From Chiua virens (Eukaryota > Basidiomycota > Agaricomycetes > Boletales > Boletaceae): a stretch of DNA of 64,000 nt. Position 1 is the stretch's first letter; each line of letters begins with the position of its first letter. The translations under genes and the position numbers were made by a program. The notes beneath the pieces are model-generated. The model was not told the origin of the DNA and searched no databases. It saw nothing but the letters and a program-made list of their open reading frames with translations. Below are positions 1 through 10,775 of this stretch, one piece after another. The stretch spans positions 992,001-1,056,000 of the forward strand of contig JAHNUO010000010.1 of NCBI GenBank assembly GCA_019787685.1. Direction: 5' to 3'.

Positions 1-923
1 AAACGACGAACCGAGGCACGACAGAATGCGTCGTCAAGGCCCAAGTGGTCCAGCAACTCGGGCTGCCAAATTAGTACGCCCGTGCCATTCGGTGCGAAAA
101 ATTTCGCTCTACCCTCGCGTGCTCTGACTTACGATCTCCGAAGTGACGTGTGTTATGATGCTGACAACTGTCTCTCCGGACGCAATCTGCAAATGGAGTA
201 GAAATCGTCGACGTCGACTATAACCTGAACTTGTTCGTTGCCCCAGTCCAGTGCTTGTGGATGCGTTTCAAGCCACTCCACCCAGCGTGACCTCGCGGTC
301 GCACCTTCTGGAGAACTCATACCCCTCAGAGTTGAATGATGAGTTAGGCAAGTACCCGCGTTCTAATTATTCTGTTTCCGGTATGAAACTATTTTATTCT
401 ATTACCTGCAGGGCTCAAAGTGGAAGGAAGCCTACAACTGAGCAAGTAATCGAGCCCCGACTACCCTAAGAAACCTTGTAACTTGTAGCCGCGGTCGGCG
501 GAAAGCGGCCCGAGTGTCGTGCGTCCACGCTCGACCGTGACTACCTTGCAGCGTTCCTGAATGTCAGTCCTATGCATGTGGCCATGTGCGCAACTCTCGT
601 TCTCTGAGATTCAATCGTTCAGACAGCGCTACTCAGATCGCTAAGGATGCACTATTTTCTGTCGGTGACAATTGTGCACGTGTCCCACCTGGTTTAATTT
701 TGCCAGGTCCATCCACCGCTTCCAGTTACCAAGTACCACGGGAACCATTGCGCTGTAGCTTAAAGGTCTAGATCCGAGACAACCGTGTATCTTGTGCATT
801 CCAGAAACGTGGCGTTATGACATGGCATTTTAGGTGAAACTTCGAACGTATGGCCAGGAATAAGCCAGCGAAAGCTGATTCCTTGAAACGGGTCACACAT
901 CATCAATCCTCTCCAGTTGTCGA

Positions 924-930
924 ATATAAG
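924..930 (+). promoter_or_regulatory. TATA box of laccase copy 1
   Basis: An ATATAAG element lies 68-74 bases before the ATG at 998. The same element in the same local context sits at 4859-4865 before the second laccase, although the surrounding sequence has diverged. That conservation supports a real core promoter. Confidence 0.5.
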
Positions 931-997
931 AGCAACCAAGCATGTCAAGGCAGACCAGGACATCTCGTTCACTGCAATGCGACGGTGGACATTTGAT

Positions 998-3107
998 ATG
1001 TTCCTACCATCTTTGCTTTCTTTTTAATATTCCCCATTTCTAAGGCGTTGACGGCCACAACCTATGGTGATCCATTAAATGCGCTTGGTCCTGTGAACCA
1101 ACTTCACATTGCGAACAGTTACATTGCTCCAGACGGACTTAATCGATCGTGAGTCATCGCTGATTACTGCTGATCAATACATGCTGACATGTATTGATGC
1201 GCCAGTGCGACTCTTGTTAATGGTGTCTTCCCCGGACCATTGATTCAGGCTCGAAAGGTTAGGATGGTGATGACGACTGTTTCGTTTATTCACTCCTTTC
1301 TAAACTCTAGGGTGATCACTTTGCAATTCAAGTATTTAATGAGTTAGTGGATGATACCATGTCTCTAGAAACCAGTATCGTAAGTAATCATATCTGTTTG
1401 CGTGGTGTGCGTGTTGACGAACTTCTCGAAGCATTGGCACGGAGTGCTTCAAAAGGAAACCACTTGGGCTGATGGTGCTTCTTGGGTTTCTCAGTGCCCA
1501 ATTCGTCAGCGGGAAGCATTTCAGTATAGGTTCAATATCGGCAGTCAGACAGGAACATACTGGTACCATTCGCATTATCTGACTCAGTACTGCGATGGAC
1601 TTCGAGGACCGCTGGTGATTTACGATCCTGAAGATCCTCTGCGGCACTTGTACGACGTCGATGATGGTACGTTACGATCACGTTCCCGAGTAGGCATTAC
1701 CTTGAAGACTTCAAACAGAAAGTACAGTCGTCACTCTCTCAGATTGGTGAGCGAACCCTACTCAAGAAATGAATTTCGGCTGATGCCCGCGAATCGGGAT
1801 TCAGGTTCCACACGCCCTCTCCTCAACTCGCCAAAATTTTCGGGCCAGTGTTTGAGGATTCGACACTGATCAATGGCCTTGGACGCTATGCTGGGGGTCC
1901 ATCAAGCCCGCTCACAGTCATTCAAGTTCAACAAGGGTTACGTTATCGCCTTCGCTTGATCGCCATGTCATGCTCCTCGAAATTCAATTTCACGATCGAT
2001 GGTCATCGGATGAAAATTATCGAGGCAGATGGGATTGAAATAGATCCTGTAAAAGTCGACTCGATACCCATCCTTGTGGGTCAACGCTACTCTGTGGTCG
2101 TAGCAGCAAACCAGCCTGTTGGGAACTATTGGATTCGCGCGTTGAGCGATAAACCCGGAGGCACATTCGAAGGGGGTCAAAATATGGCCATCTTGCGATA
2201 TAAAGGCGCGCCAGAGCAGGATCCCACTTCGACACCTGGTCCATATCTACTCTCTTTCGACGAAGGTAAACTTCACCCGCTCATCGACCCACATGCTCCC
2301 GGAATACCTGAGATCGGAAAGGCGGACGTAAACATTCAATTTGCTGTTGGTACCAACCCATCGAACCCGACGGGATTCATGACGTTTAATAATGTGTCCT
2401 TCATCAATCCCGATGTCCCTGTACTCCTCCAGATTCTCAGTGGAGCAAGACATGCTTCGGAGTTGTTGCCGAGCGGAAGCATCTACGAACTTCCCCTTAA
2501 CAAGGTAATAGAACTAAGTTTCCCTAACCCAACTGCTGCTCCTGGTGGTCCCGTAGGTTCTATGCCTGTGAAACGTAGTCCCGAGCTGACTCTGTATGCG
2601 TCTTTAGCATCCTATACATCTGCATGGTGTAAGTGGCCCCCTTCAAGTTGGTCCTTTTCGTCTCTGATAGGCGATTATGAAGCACGCATTTTCTGTTGTG
2701 AGGGTTGCGGGTTGCAGCGTCCCCAACTTTGTAAATCCTGTCCGGCGCGACGTCGTGTCCATCGGCACTGACCCTGCTGACAACGTAACCATCCGTTTCA
2801 AGACGGATAACCCAGGACCTTGGTTCCTTCACTGGTGTGTGCGATTGCCGACACCTTCAGAGATAACGACCTCACGTGTTCATGTTTAGTCACATCGAAT
2901 GGCATCTCAACTTGTACGTTCAATTCGGATTTGGCTGACATGGTGATGAATTTAACTCGAGTGTCTAGTGGACTTGCTGTTGTGATGGCAGAAGCGACAA
3001 GTAAAATTCCACAGGAAAATATTCCAGGTATGTCACGCATCTGCGCAAGAGAAAGTGCAGAGACTGATCAATCTCATGCAGTCGAATGGAGTCAACTATG
3101 CCAGTGA
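998..3107 (+). CDS. lcc: Laccase (multicopper oxidase) copy 1, frame broken in signal peptide
   Basis: Laccases oxidise phenols and reduce oxygen to water outside the cell, in lignin breakdown or melanin metabolism. Eleven exons can be placed: 998-1148, 1206-1257, 1311-1379, 1432-1666, 1719-1746, 1805-2552, 2608-2628, 2683-2834, 2890-2913, 2969-3027 and 3082-3107. They encode all four copper motifs: HWHG, WYHSH, HPIHLHGH and HCHIEWH. The last has Glu where laccases usually have Asp. Leu sits ten residues after the Cys, the usual axial position of the T1 copper. Exon 7 is a 21-base microexon encoding HPIHLHG. The exon lengths sum to one base short of a multiple of three. The missing base is just after the ATG, where copy 2 reads cleanly; here the ATG frame stops after nine codons and the mature frame has no in-frame ATG. 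The gene is either dead at its start or carries a consensus error. The full product would be about 521 residues. Confidence 0.85.
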
Positions 3108-4858
3108 CGGCAGTGACGGCAATGATGCTTTGCCAATTTATTACATAAATATGCACCAGCAGCAACTTGAAGTAGTCGGATGGTCCCTGACACGATGGGG
3201 GTGACGAGTATACTAGTACGAATCGGACATTTGGATTTAGTGCAGCTTATAATACGACGCTGAAGAGCAGTCCGCGGTTTCAAGTATTGCTGGCGTGCGT
3301 GCATGTTCAACGTTCAAACGTTCACCCTCCACTTAATCAATCAGACCGACGAATGAGCGTGCTTAAGCATCCGTTCAAATCACCAGAGTGTTGAACTTCC
3401 CTCCGAAGTACTTCCCCCGACACTACTTTTTAGGATATACAGAGCCCGACTTTAGCGAGGCTCGGATCCGGGGTCGAGAGGAGCGTGGGAACCTGTCACG
3501 AACACCACAGCCCGCGGATCTCACACGGCGTTGGACGATGGGAAAGACCAGCTCGACGCTATGGGAAAGGTGGTGCGGCAGGCAGACGCGGTAACACATA
3601 TACGTACATACATACAGACAGATCAATATGGCACGGAGCAGGCTGAGGTTCGTCCTCTCACTGGCATGACAGAACCACCGCTTTTTGTTCCGCTTCCTGT
3701 CATTCGCTTACATACTTATCGGCTGCCTGGGACTTGTCAAGACCGTCGGTACTGCTCAGTCATACACCTCGGGTTATGTTTGGGTTTCAATAGAGACGCC
3801 ACTGGCATGACAGAAGGTGAGTACTGTACAATTGACTTACGGAGTTTTTGCCGCATCTGCCATTGATCTGAGCCACAGATCTAACAGGAAACGACATACT
3901 CCGTACTATCCGCACTCGGGACAAGGTGATTTACATAAGTTGCGGCCCAGAATTCGACGAGTGCCTCTGACTTACGATCTCCGACATGACATGTTTCATG
4001 ATGCAACGGCTGCCAGTGGCTCTCAGGATGCTACTTAATCTCCAAATGGAGTAGTACTAGAAGTCGTTGTCGACTTGTATGACCTGAACTTGTTTGTCGG
4101 CGCAATCTGGCGTGTCCTGGCCGCAACTTGAGGTTCTGGCGAATTCGGACTCCTCGGGTTGAATGACACAGGTTAGTCGGTTACGAAACTAATGTCAGCG
4201 CACCCGGATTCGACTTTATTCCAGTGCTTGCAGGGCCGAAGCGGACGTAGCAACATAGCCTACCGATCAAGTTGGTGAGTCAGTTCAAGTTACCGACTCA
4301 CCCCTACAAAACGTTGTAACTATCGGTATTTCGGAAATTCTAGATTATCGTGCACTTATCTTTTGATTGACTCTACAGTGGAAAACGAGGTCCATATGTG
4401 TCCAGCCGTAGACCAGCTCCCCAAACTTGCAGAGTGGCTGTGAATGTCAGTCCTATGTACTCATGTTTGCAACTCCGAGTCTCGCTCTCTGAGATCCGGA
4501 CGTCGTTACTCATTCCACCAGAAGAGAAGCACAGGTCCGTTTACATATCTGGTTTCCTATCGTTGACAATTGTGCCTGTGGCTTACCTCATTCAATCGTG
4601 CAAAAGTAAACTGATCCACCCCTCTCCAGTTAACTAAGCTCAACTAGAATGTTTGCGATGTTGCCTGCAGGTCCAAATTACGAAACTACGGTGACTATCC
4701 CCGTTCCATTTCAGGAACGTGGCGTGCCTAGTATGACATGCCAGAAGGTTTTGAACGCACTGGCATGAGCCAAGAATAAGCGAAGGCCTTCCGCCGCCAA
4801 TTCCTCGAAAAAGGCTTTAACTAGGGTCGTACCTCATCAATTCCCTGCGGTTTGTCAA
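3108..4858. other. Inter-laccase spacer
   Basis: It holds the 3' flank of copy 1 and, from about 3960, the duplicated promoter region of copy 2. Between about 3630 and 3970 there is a weak spliced reading frame. Its first part is hydrophobic with a signal-like stretch, followed by a GTGAGT...CAG intron at about 3819-3880 and a short ending ISCGPEFDECL before a stop. I do not recognise a family and there is an internal stop, so it is not called as a gene. Confidence 0.4.
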
Positions 4859-4865
4859 ATATAAG
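4859..4865 (+). promoter_or_regulatory. TATA box of laccase copy 2
   Basis: ATATAAG lies 82-88 bases before the ATG at 4947. It is the counterpart of the element at 924-930. Confidence 0.5.
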
Positions 4866-4946
4866 AGCCGGCACTGAGGATGTCGCTTCAGGCAGACCAC
4901 ACACGTCCACGTCTCACTCACTGCGATCCGACAGTGGATATTCGGC

Positions 4947-7064
4947 ATGTTCACTCTATCTGTACTTTTACTTTCATTATTCCCCTTTTTTAATGCATTG
5001 ACGATCCCGAACCTTTTGGCCACATCCTATGGCAACCCATCAAATGCGGTTGGTCCCGTGAGCCAACTTCATATTGCGAACAGTTACATTGCCCCAGATG
5101 GGTTCAACCGATCGTAAGTTGACCGTGGCATTGATTACTGTTTATCCATGCATGCTGACATATATTGATGTGCTAGTGCGACTCTTGTTAATGGTGCCTT
5201 CCCTGGACCGCTAATTCAGGCTCAAAAGGTTGGAGTTATCATGATACCTATCTCGCGTATTAACGGCTTTCTAGGGCGATCAATTTGCTATTCAAGTATT
5301 TAATGAGCTAGTGGATGATACCATGTCTCTAGAAACTAGCGTGGTAAGTAATCATACGTCTTCTTGCGTGACGTGCGTCTTACGAACTTTTCGAAGCATT
5401 GGCACGGGATATTTCAAAAGGAAACCAACTGGGCTGACGGTGTTTCTTGGGTTACTCAGTGCCCGATTCGTCAGCAGGATGCATTTCAGTACAGATTCAA
5501 TCCCGGCAGTCAGACAGGAACATACTGGTACCATTCGCATTACCTGACTCAGTATTGCGATGGACTTCGAGGACCGCTGGTGATTTATGATCCTGGGGAT
5601 CCTCTGGGGCACTTATACGACATCGATGATGGTACGTTACGATCACGTTCCCGAATAGGCATTACATTGAAGACTATGAACAGAAAGTACAGTTATCACT
5701 CTCTCAGATTGGTGGGTGATTCTTATCCAAGAAATGAGTTTGGGCTGAGGCCGCAAATCGGGATTCAGGTTCCACACGCCCTCTCCCCAACTCGCCAAAA
5801 TACTCGGGCCAGTGTTTGGGGATTCGACACTGATCAATGGCCTTGGACGCTATGCTACAGGTCCATCAAACCCGCTCGCAGTCATTCAAGTTCAACAAGG
5901 GTTACGCTACCGCTTCCGCGTGCTCGCCATGTCCTGCACTTCATTATTCAACTTCGCGATTGATGGTCATAAGATGACGATTATCGAAGCAGATGGAAAT
6001 GAGGTGGACCCTGTAGATGTCGACTTGATACCCATCCTTGCTGGTCAACGCTACTCTGTGGTCGTAGCAGCAGACCAACCCATCGGTAACTATTGGATTC
6101 GCGCGTTGAGCAACACGCCCGGAGCCACGTTCGAAGGGGGTCAAAATATGGCCATCTTGCGATACAAAGGCGCACCAGAGCAGGATCCCACCTCAACACC
6201 TGGCCCATATGTACTCCCTTTCGACGAAGGCCAACTCCACCCGCACATCGACCCGCATGCTCCTGGAATACCTGAGATCGGACAGGCGGACGTAAACATT
6301 CAACTTGCTGTTGGCTTCAACCCATTTACCACCACTGGGAAAACCTTGACGTTCAACAACGTGTCCTTCATCGATCCCAACGTTCCAGTACTCCTCCAGA
6401 TTCTCAGTGGAGCAAGACATCCGTCACAACTGTTGCCGAGCGGAAGCGTCTACGAACTTCCCCGTAATAAGGTAATAGAACTAAGCTTCCCCAATCCAGT
6501 CGCTGCTCCTGGTGGTCCCGTAAGTGCTATGCTTGTGAAACGTCGTCCTAAGTTGACTCTGTATGCGTCTTCAGCACCCTATGCATCTGCATGGCGTATG
6601 TAGTCCACTTCAAGCTTGCCCTTTCGGTCTCTGATAGGCGTTCGTAAAGCACGCATTTTCTGTTGTGAGGGTTGCAGGTAGCAGCGTCCCCAACTTTGTA
6701 AATCCCTGTCCGGCGCGACGTCGTGTCCATTGGTGTCAACCCTGCTGACAATGTGACCATCCGCTTCAAGACGGATAACCCGGGACCTTGGTTCCTTCAC
6801 TGGTGAGTGTCGAAGCCCTCGAGAGATTACGATCTCATGTCTGTGTTCAGCCACATCGATTGGCATCTGAACCTGTACGTTCAATTCGTATTCGACTGAC
6901 ATGACGATAATTTAACTCATATATCTAGTGGACTTGCTGTTGTCATGGCAGAAGCGACGGATGAAATTCCAGAGGAAAATATTCCAGGTATGCCAGACCT
7001 CTACAAAGGAAAGTGCAGAAACTGATCCCATCCAGTCGAATGGAGTCAACTATGCCAGTCCTGA
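4947..7064 (+). CDS. lcc: Laccase (multicopper oxidase) copy 2, one-base insertion near 6704
   Basis: Secreted phenol oxidase with an intact signal peptide ([17 protein letters not shown]...). Exons: 4947-5113, 5177-5228, 5275-5343, 5397-5631, 5684-5711, 5769-6519, 6575-6595, 6650-6802, 6851-6874, 6929-6987 and 7036-7064. Copper ligands are in HWHG (from residue 97), WYHSH (His142 and His144), HPMHLHGH (about 435-442, in a 21-base microexon) and HCHIDWH (about 491-497). Leu sits at the axial position, as in middle-to-high potential laccases. Exon lengths sum to one base over a multiple of three. The extra base is in the CCC at 6704-6706, where copy 1 reads [11 protein letters not shown] without a break. 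Corrected length would be about 528 residues, normal for the family. As written, the frame loses the last two copper motifs. Confidence 0.87.
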
Positions 7065-7881
7065 AGACAGCTGCTTGGCAACGTTGTTAAAACATTCACT
7101 CACGGACTCAGTTGGTATTAATGTATAATGTTCAACTATTTAATATCTATAATATTATCATTCGAGACGCTCTCCAACAGTACCCAAGCTCATCTCCGCT
7201 GAGAAAAATACTCTGACGGCGTATGAGGAAAAGAAGGCATGAATGTCCCACGTGTCATTGTTTCGGCGAAATCCGAGACGGGCCCGGCGGGCAATTTAAA
7301 CTTTGTTCTGATTTCTTTTCACAGGATATATACTTAGGCTTTGATCCAAAGCCATCAGATGATTGGTATCAGAAGACTGACATTCTATACAGAAGTGCCA
7401 CATTGCACTCGTCCAAGGTCCGAGTCAGACCGACCAGCCACCGATCGATCGATCATCGGTCACCCGAGTGGCCCATTCATTCTCTACGACGTTTCCTGCT
7501 ACAGATCGCAGCATCGTCATGCCTTCAAGTTCGGGATTGGCCTTCAACGAGTCGCAGACATACAAAGGCACACAGGACGTCCCAGCCGATTGTGCCCGGC
7601 CAACGTGTATCTCAGTTTACTACCAGGTTGCCCCACCGGCCCACCGAGCACCACACTGCAGCACAAGTCTTTTGGGAGCCGACCTTCTATTGCACACTCG
7701 GTAGCTGTGTTCATGCCAATAAATAGTACTGCCCTGTCGTATTGTACATCTCGAATGGAAGCCGTACGTCAAATCCGAATAATGTCACAGAAGCAACCGC
7801 GATATTCAACGTATTGGTGTTTAAATAATCAATATTCTCCCTCAAATGTCATTTGGCACTTAAGGAACGCGAACGTCTAGC
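7065..7881. other. Intergenic region between laccase 2 and GH3
   Basis: Overlapping open frames of up to 179 codons occur at 7223-7880, but none shows a domain, a splice-consistent continuation or a match to a family I know. I treat them as chance frames. The 3' ends of laccase 2 (+) and GH3 copy 1 (-) converge here. Confidence 0.4.
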
Positions 7882-8126
7882 TCAAAGCTCTTCAGCCACC
7901 CTCTCCAAGATCCACGCTTGCGCCTTAGGCTGAATCAACACCGAGGGTACTTTGATCTGTCCCGAAGCGACGTTGGCAGTCTCACCCTTCCAGTGACGAT
8001 ATTCTGCAAATGTGCCCGGCTTCACGACTCGGATCGTCGGGAGGCCCATCTGTCCGTGCTTATACGCACGTTGATGCTCTATGTTAGTGGCAACGAGGGC
8101 ATCGAAGAGTCGTTGCCGCGCTTGTT
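7882..8126 (-). pseudogene. GH3-family protein copy 1, 3' fragment severed by transposon
   Basis: This encodes the last 80 or so residues of a fungal GH3-family protein, ending ILERVAEEL before the stop. It aligns with the C terminus of the intact copy at 24037-26129: LFDALVATNIEHQRA, GLPTIRVVKPGTFAEY and ANVASGQIKVP. GH3 proteins are adenylate-forming enzymes that in plants join amino acids to acyl acids; the fungal substrate is unknown. The rest of the gene is at 14389-16244. The frame breaks at a Gln-Gln-Ala site where the 8-base duplication CGCTTGTT marks the insertion of the element at 8127-14388. A minus-strand frame starting in the element at 8250 reads into this fragment, but that start belongs to the element. 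Confidence 0.85.
8119..8126. repeat. Target-site duplication, left copy
   Basis: CGCTTGTT, repeated exactly at 14389-14396 on the other side of the element. The intact GH3 paralogue has one copy of the equivalent site (TGCTTGTT), which represents the empty site. Confidence 0.85.
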
Positions 8127-8172
8127 CACCCTTGGCAGCACTTTTTTCAACCTCCGATGGTCTTTCAGACCA
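8127..8172 (+). repeat. Left terminal inverted repeat of the 6.26-kb element
   Basis: Starts CACCCTTGGCAGCAC, then a run of T, then CTCCGATGGTCTTTCAGACCA. About 42 of 46 positions match the reverse complement of 14343-14388. Confidence 0.85.
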
Positions 8173-8234
8173 TTTACCGCCTACAAGGAAAATTGGTCTG
8201 AGAGACCCCACCACTCGCCTCCCTCGCCACCATA

Positions 8235-10360
8235 GGCCAAAATAGGCCAAATATGATTACGCAGTTTCTCATCTGCCTCGCAAGCTTGTCTCGCAGCCAT
8301 CCGCGAAACCTGTATGCTGTCAACGAGGACCTCTCACGAGCCTCGACCGTGCCTCATTGCCCTCGCCCTCCCTCGTGAGGCATCGTCGAGGCCTTGCAAG
8401 AACCACTCCCGAGCCCTGACCGAGCCTCGATACCTCCCGACACACCTGCCCTGCCCGCCCACATTCGCCCAAGCGCTGCTGCGCCTGACGTGCACGTGCC
8501 AGTAGTCCGACGCCGTCGCATCCCTGTCCTCATCCTCCCGACACGCACGGACGCTCCCGCCCTTCCTGTCTCACGCCTGCTCGGCCTCGCTCGACGCCCT
8601 GCTCTCGCTGCCCCCGGGCCGCCCCACTGCTTTCTGTGCGTCGGCATGAACGCACACGTGCCACGCGGCCCCCGCCTACCCCTTCGCTTCACCACCCCGG
8701 CCTGCCAAATGACACGATGGCGACAACAATGGCAACGACGCACTATTGTCGTCGTCGTCGTCGTCGCGTCGTTGCGTCGCCCTTCCCCACCCTTTCTCAT
8801 CATCCCACCCAACGACAACGACACGATGACCGCGGTATTGCGGCCAGCGTGTCGCTGTTGCTGTCGTTGCGTCGTCGTCGTTGCGTTGCCCCCGTCGCGT
8901 CGCGTCGCCTTTCCCTCACCCTCATCCCACCCGACGATGACAACAACGCGATAACCACGTTGTCGACATCGCGTTGCATCGCCCTTCCATCACTAGCTCC
9001 CTCAGGCTCCCCCCCTCATCCCACCCGACAACGACGACACGACGACAACGACATGATAACCATGTCATCGTCGTTGTGTCATTGCTGTCGCATCGTCATC
9101 CTCGTGGCATCATCGTCCTCATACCCTAGCCTGTCGAACGATGCGATGGCGATGGCAACAACAACGTCGCGATAATCACGTTAGCGTGATCGTCGCGTCA
9201 TTGTCGTCGTCGTCGTCGTTTTGCTCCCATCCCGCCCAGTCCTCACCATGCCGTCGCACTCACCCTGCTCTCGCCCTCCTTGCCCTTTTCTCACCCTCTT
9301 GCCTCGTCTCCCCCACTGGAAATGACAACGATGATGCGATAACCGCAGTGTTGCAGTTATCGCGTCGTCGTCGTGTCGCCCTTCCCCACCCTTTTCTGCC
9401 GTCCCACCCGACGATGACAACGCAATAACCGTGCCACGTGGCCCACGCCCACCCCTTCACTTCACCACTCCGGCCTGCCAAATGACACGATGGCAACGAC
9501 AACGACAACGGCGCTATAACCGCGATAACGCGGTTATTGTGTCGTCGTCGTCGTCAGGCGAGGGAAGGGCGAGGAGAGGAGAGGCAAGGCAAGGCAAGGC
9601 GAGCCTGAGGGCGACGACAACGAGGGCGACGACGACGACGACGACGACGTGACGACCGCATTATCGCGGTTGTCGCGTCGTTTTCGTTGGTTTCATCAGG
9701 CGAGAGGCGAGAGGCGAGGGCGACGACGATGACGACATGACAACCGCGTTATAGCGGTTATCACGTCGTTGTCGTTGGCGTTGGCGTTGGCGTCATCAGG
9801 CGGGGTGAGGGGTGAGGCAAGGCGAAGGCGACGACGACGAAGGCAACGAAGGCGACTCGGAGAGCAACGAAGGCAACGACGACGTGATAACCATATCACA
9901 TCGTCGTTGTCATCATTGTCATCATCGTCAGGCGGGATGAGGCGAGAGGTGAGGCGACGAAGGTGCCACCAAGACGAGGGCGACGAGAGCAAGATCGAGG
10001 GCGACGAGGGCGACGACAACGTGACGACCGCGTTATAGCGGTTATCACATCGTCGTCGTCGTCGTCGTCGTCGGGCAAGGTGGGGCGAAAGGTGAGGTGA
10101 TGAAGGCGAAGACGAGGCGACGAGAGCAAGATCGAGGGCGACGAGGGCGACGACAACGTGACGACCGCGTTATAGCGGTTATCACGTCGTCGTCGTCAGG
10201 CAAGGTGGGGCGAAAGGTGAGGCGAGGGCGAGGTCGACGAGTTGAGGGAGAGGCAAGGTGAGATGATGTGAAGGCGGCGACGAGGGGGAGAGCGACGACG
10301 ACGACGTGACAACCGCATTATAACGGTTATCGCGTCGTCGTCGTTGCCGTCGGACAAGGT
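8235..10360. repeat. GAC/GTC-rich low-complexity array with dispersed hairpins, left block
   Basis: The composition is dominated by GACGA/TCGTC runs and G-rich spacers such as GAGGGCGA. Short palindromes recur in it, with arms built on GATAACCGC/GCGGTTATC and flanked by ACGTGA and CACGTCGTC. Clear examples are near 9516-9537, 9738-9765, 10024-10052, 10158-10186 and 10308-10336. The frames over this block on both strands are rich in Arg, Ser, Pro or Thr repeats and are not genes. Confidence 0.75.
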
Positions 10361-10412
10361 GAGAACACATACCTGTAGCTGTACCCGTGCACGCGTACAT
10401 AACTCGTGCTAC

Positions 10413-10439
10413 GGGTATGGGTATGGGTATGGGCACGGG
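10413..10439 (+). repeat. GGGTAT tract with G-quadruplex potential and adjacent hairpin
   Basis: Four GGG runs spaced by TAT, then a fifth after CAC. They are followed by a perfect hairpin with arms ACGGGTCACA/TGTGACCCGT-like at 10435-10458. Too short to be telomeric. Confidence 0.55.
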
Positions 10440-10775
10440 TCACACTCTTGTGACCCGTACCCATGCAGAACCCTATATATCATCCTGACGAGGCAACTTG
10501 AAGCCTGAGGGTGGTAACACAGGAGGGAAAGACGAGGGTGGATGGTATGACACAGTGGTGTGTCATCGCAGCGGAACAACAGGTTGGTGGCACAACTTGA
10601 AAGGCCTGGGGGTGGTAGCATGAAGGAAGGAAGGAAGGGGGGACAAGTTGACGAGGGAAGTGCGACATGCGATGCGACAGCACAAGAACACGACAGTGCT
10701 GTGTCACATTGTCGTGTCGTGGTGGTGCAATTGTAATTCTACGGGATGATCCGAGCCAATCACGTAACGAATAAT

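Larger units (their letters stand above)
119..3107 (+). repeat. Tandem segmental duplication, unit 1 (laccase promoter plus gene)
   Basis: This stretch and 3960-7064 align over the promoter and the entire laccase gene. A shared block starts with CTGACTTACGATCTCCGA at 120-ish and 3967-ish and continues, with indels, to the stop codons at 3107 and 7064. All intron positions are the same in the two units. The offset grows from about 3845 to 3957 bases because of indels in the upstream region. This is a direct (head-to-tail) duplication, old enough for promoter and introns to diverge while the exons stay similar. Confidence 0.8.
3960..7064 (+). repeat. Tandem segmental duplication, unit 2 (laccase promoter plus gene)
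   Basis: Direct-repeat partner of 119-3107, covering the promoter with its TATA box, the signal-peptide exon, all ten introns and the stop region. Confidence 0.8.

Noticed and set aside
960..1070. A 5' intron restoring the start of laccase copy 1
   Set aside because: A GTGGAC...CTAAG intron could be drawn, but it would delete the signal peptide present in copy 2, and a one-base loss explains the data better.
8354..10156. Long open frames (up to 186 codons) on both strands with Arg/Ser/Pro/Thr repeats
   Set aside because: They follow the GAC/GTC and CCT/AGG composition of the transposon array, overlap in several frames at once, and have no domain or splice support.
10413..10439. Telomere repeat
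   Set aside because: Only a few GGGTAT units, internal to a transposon, and not a fungal TTAGGG array.
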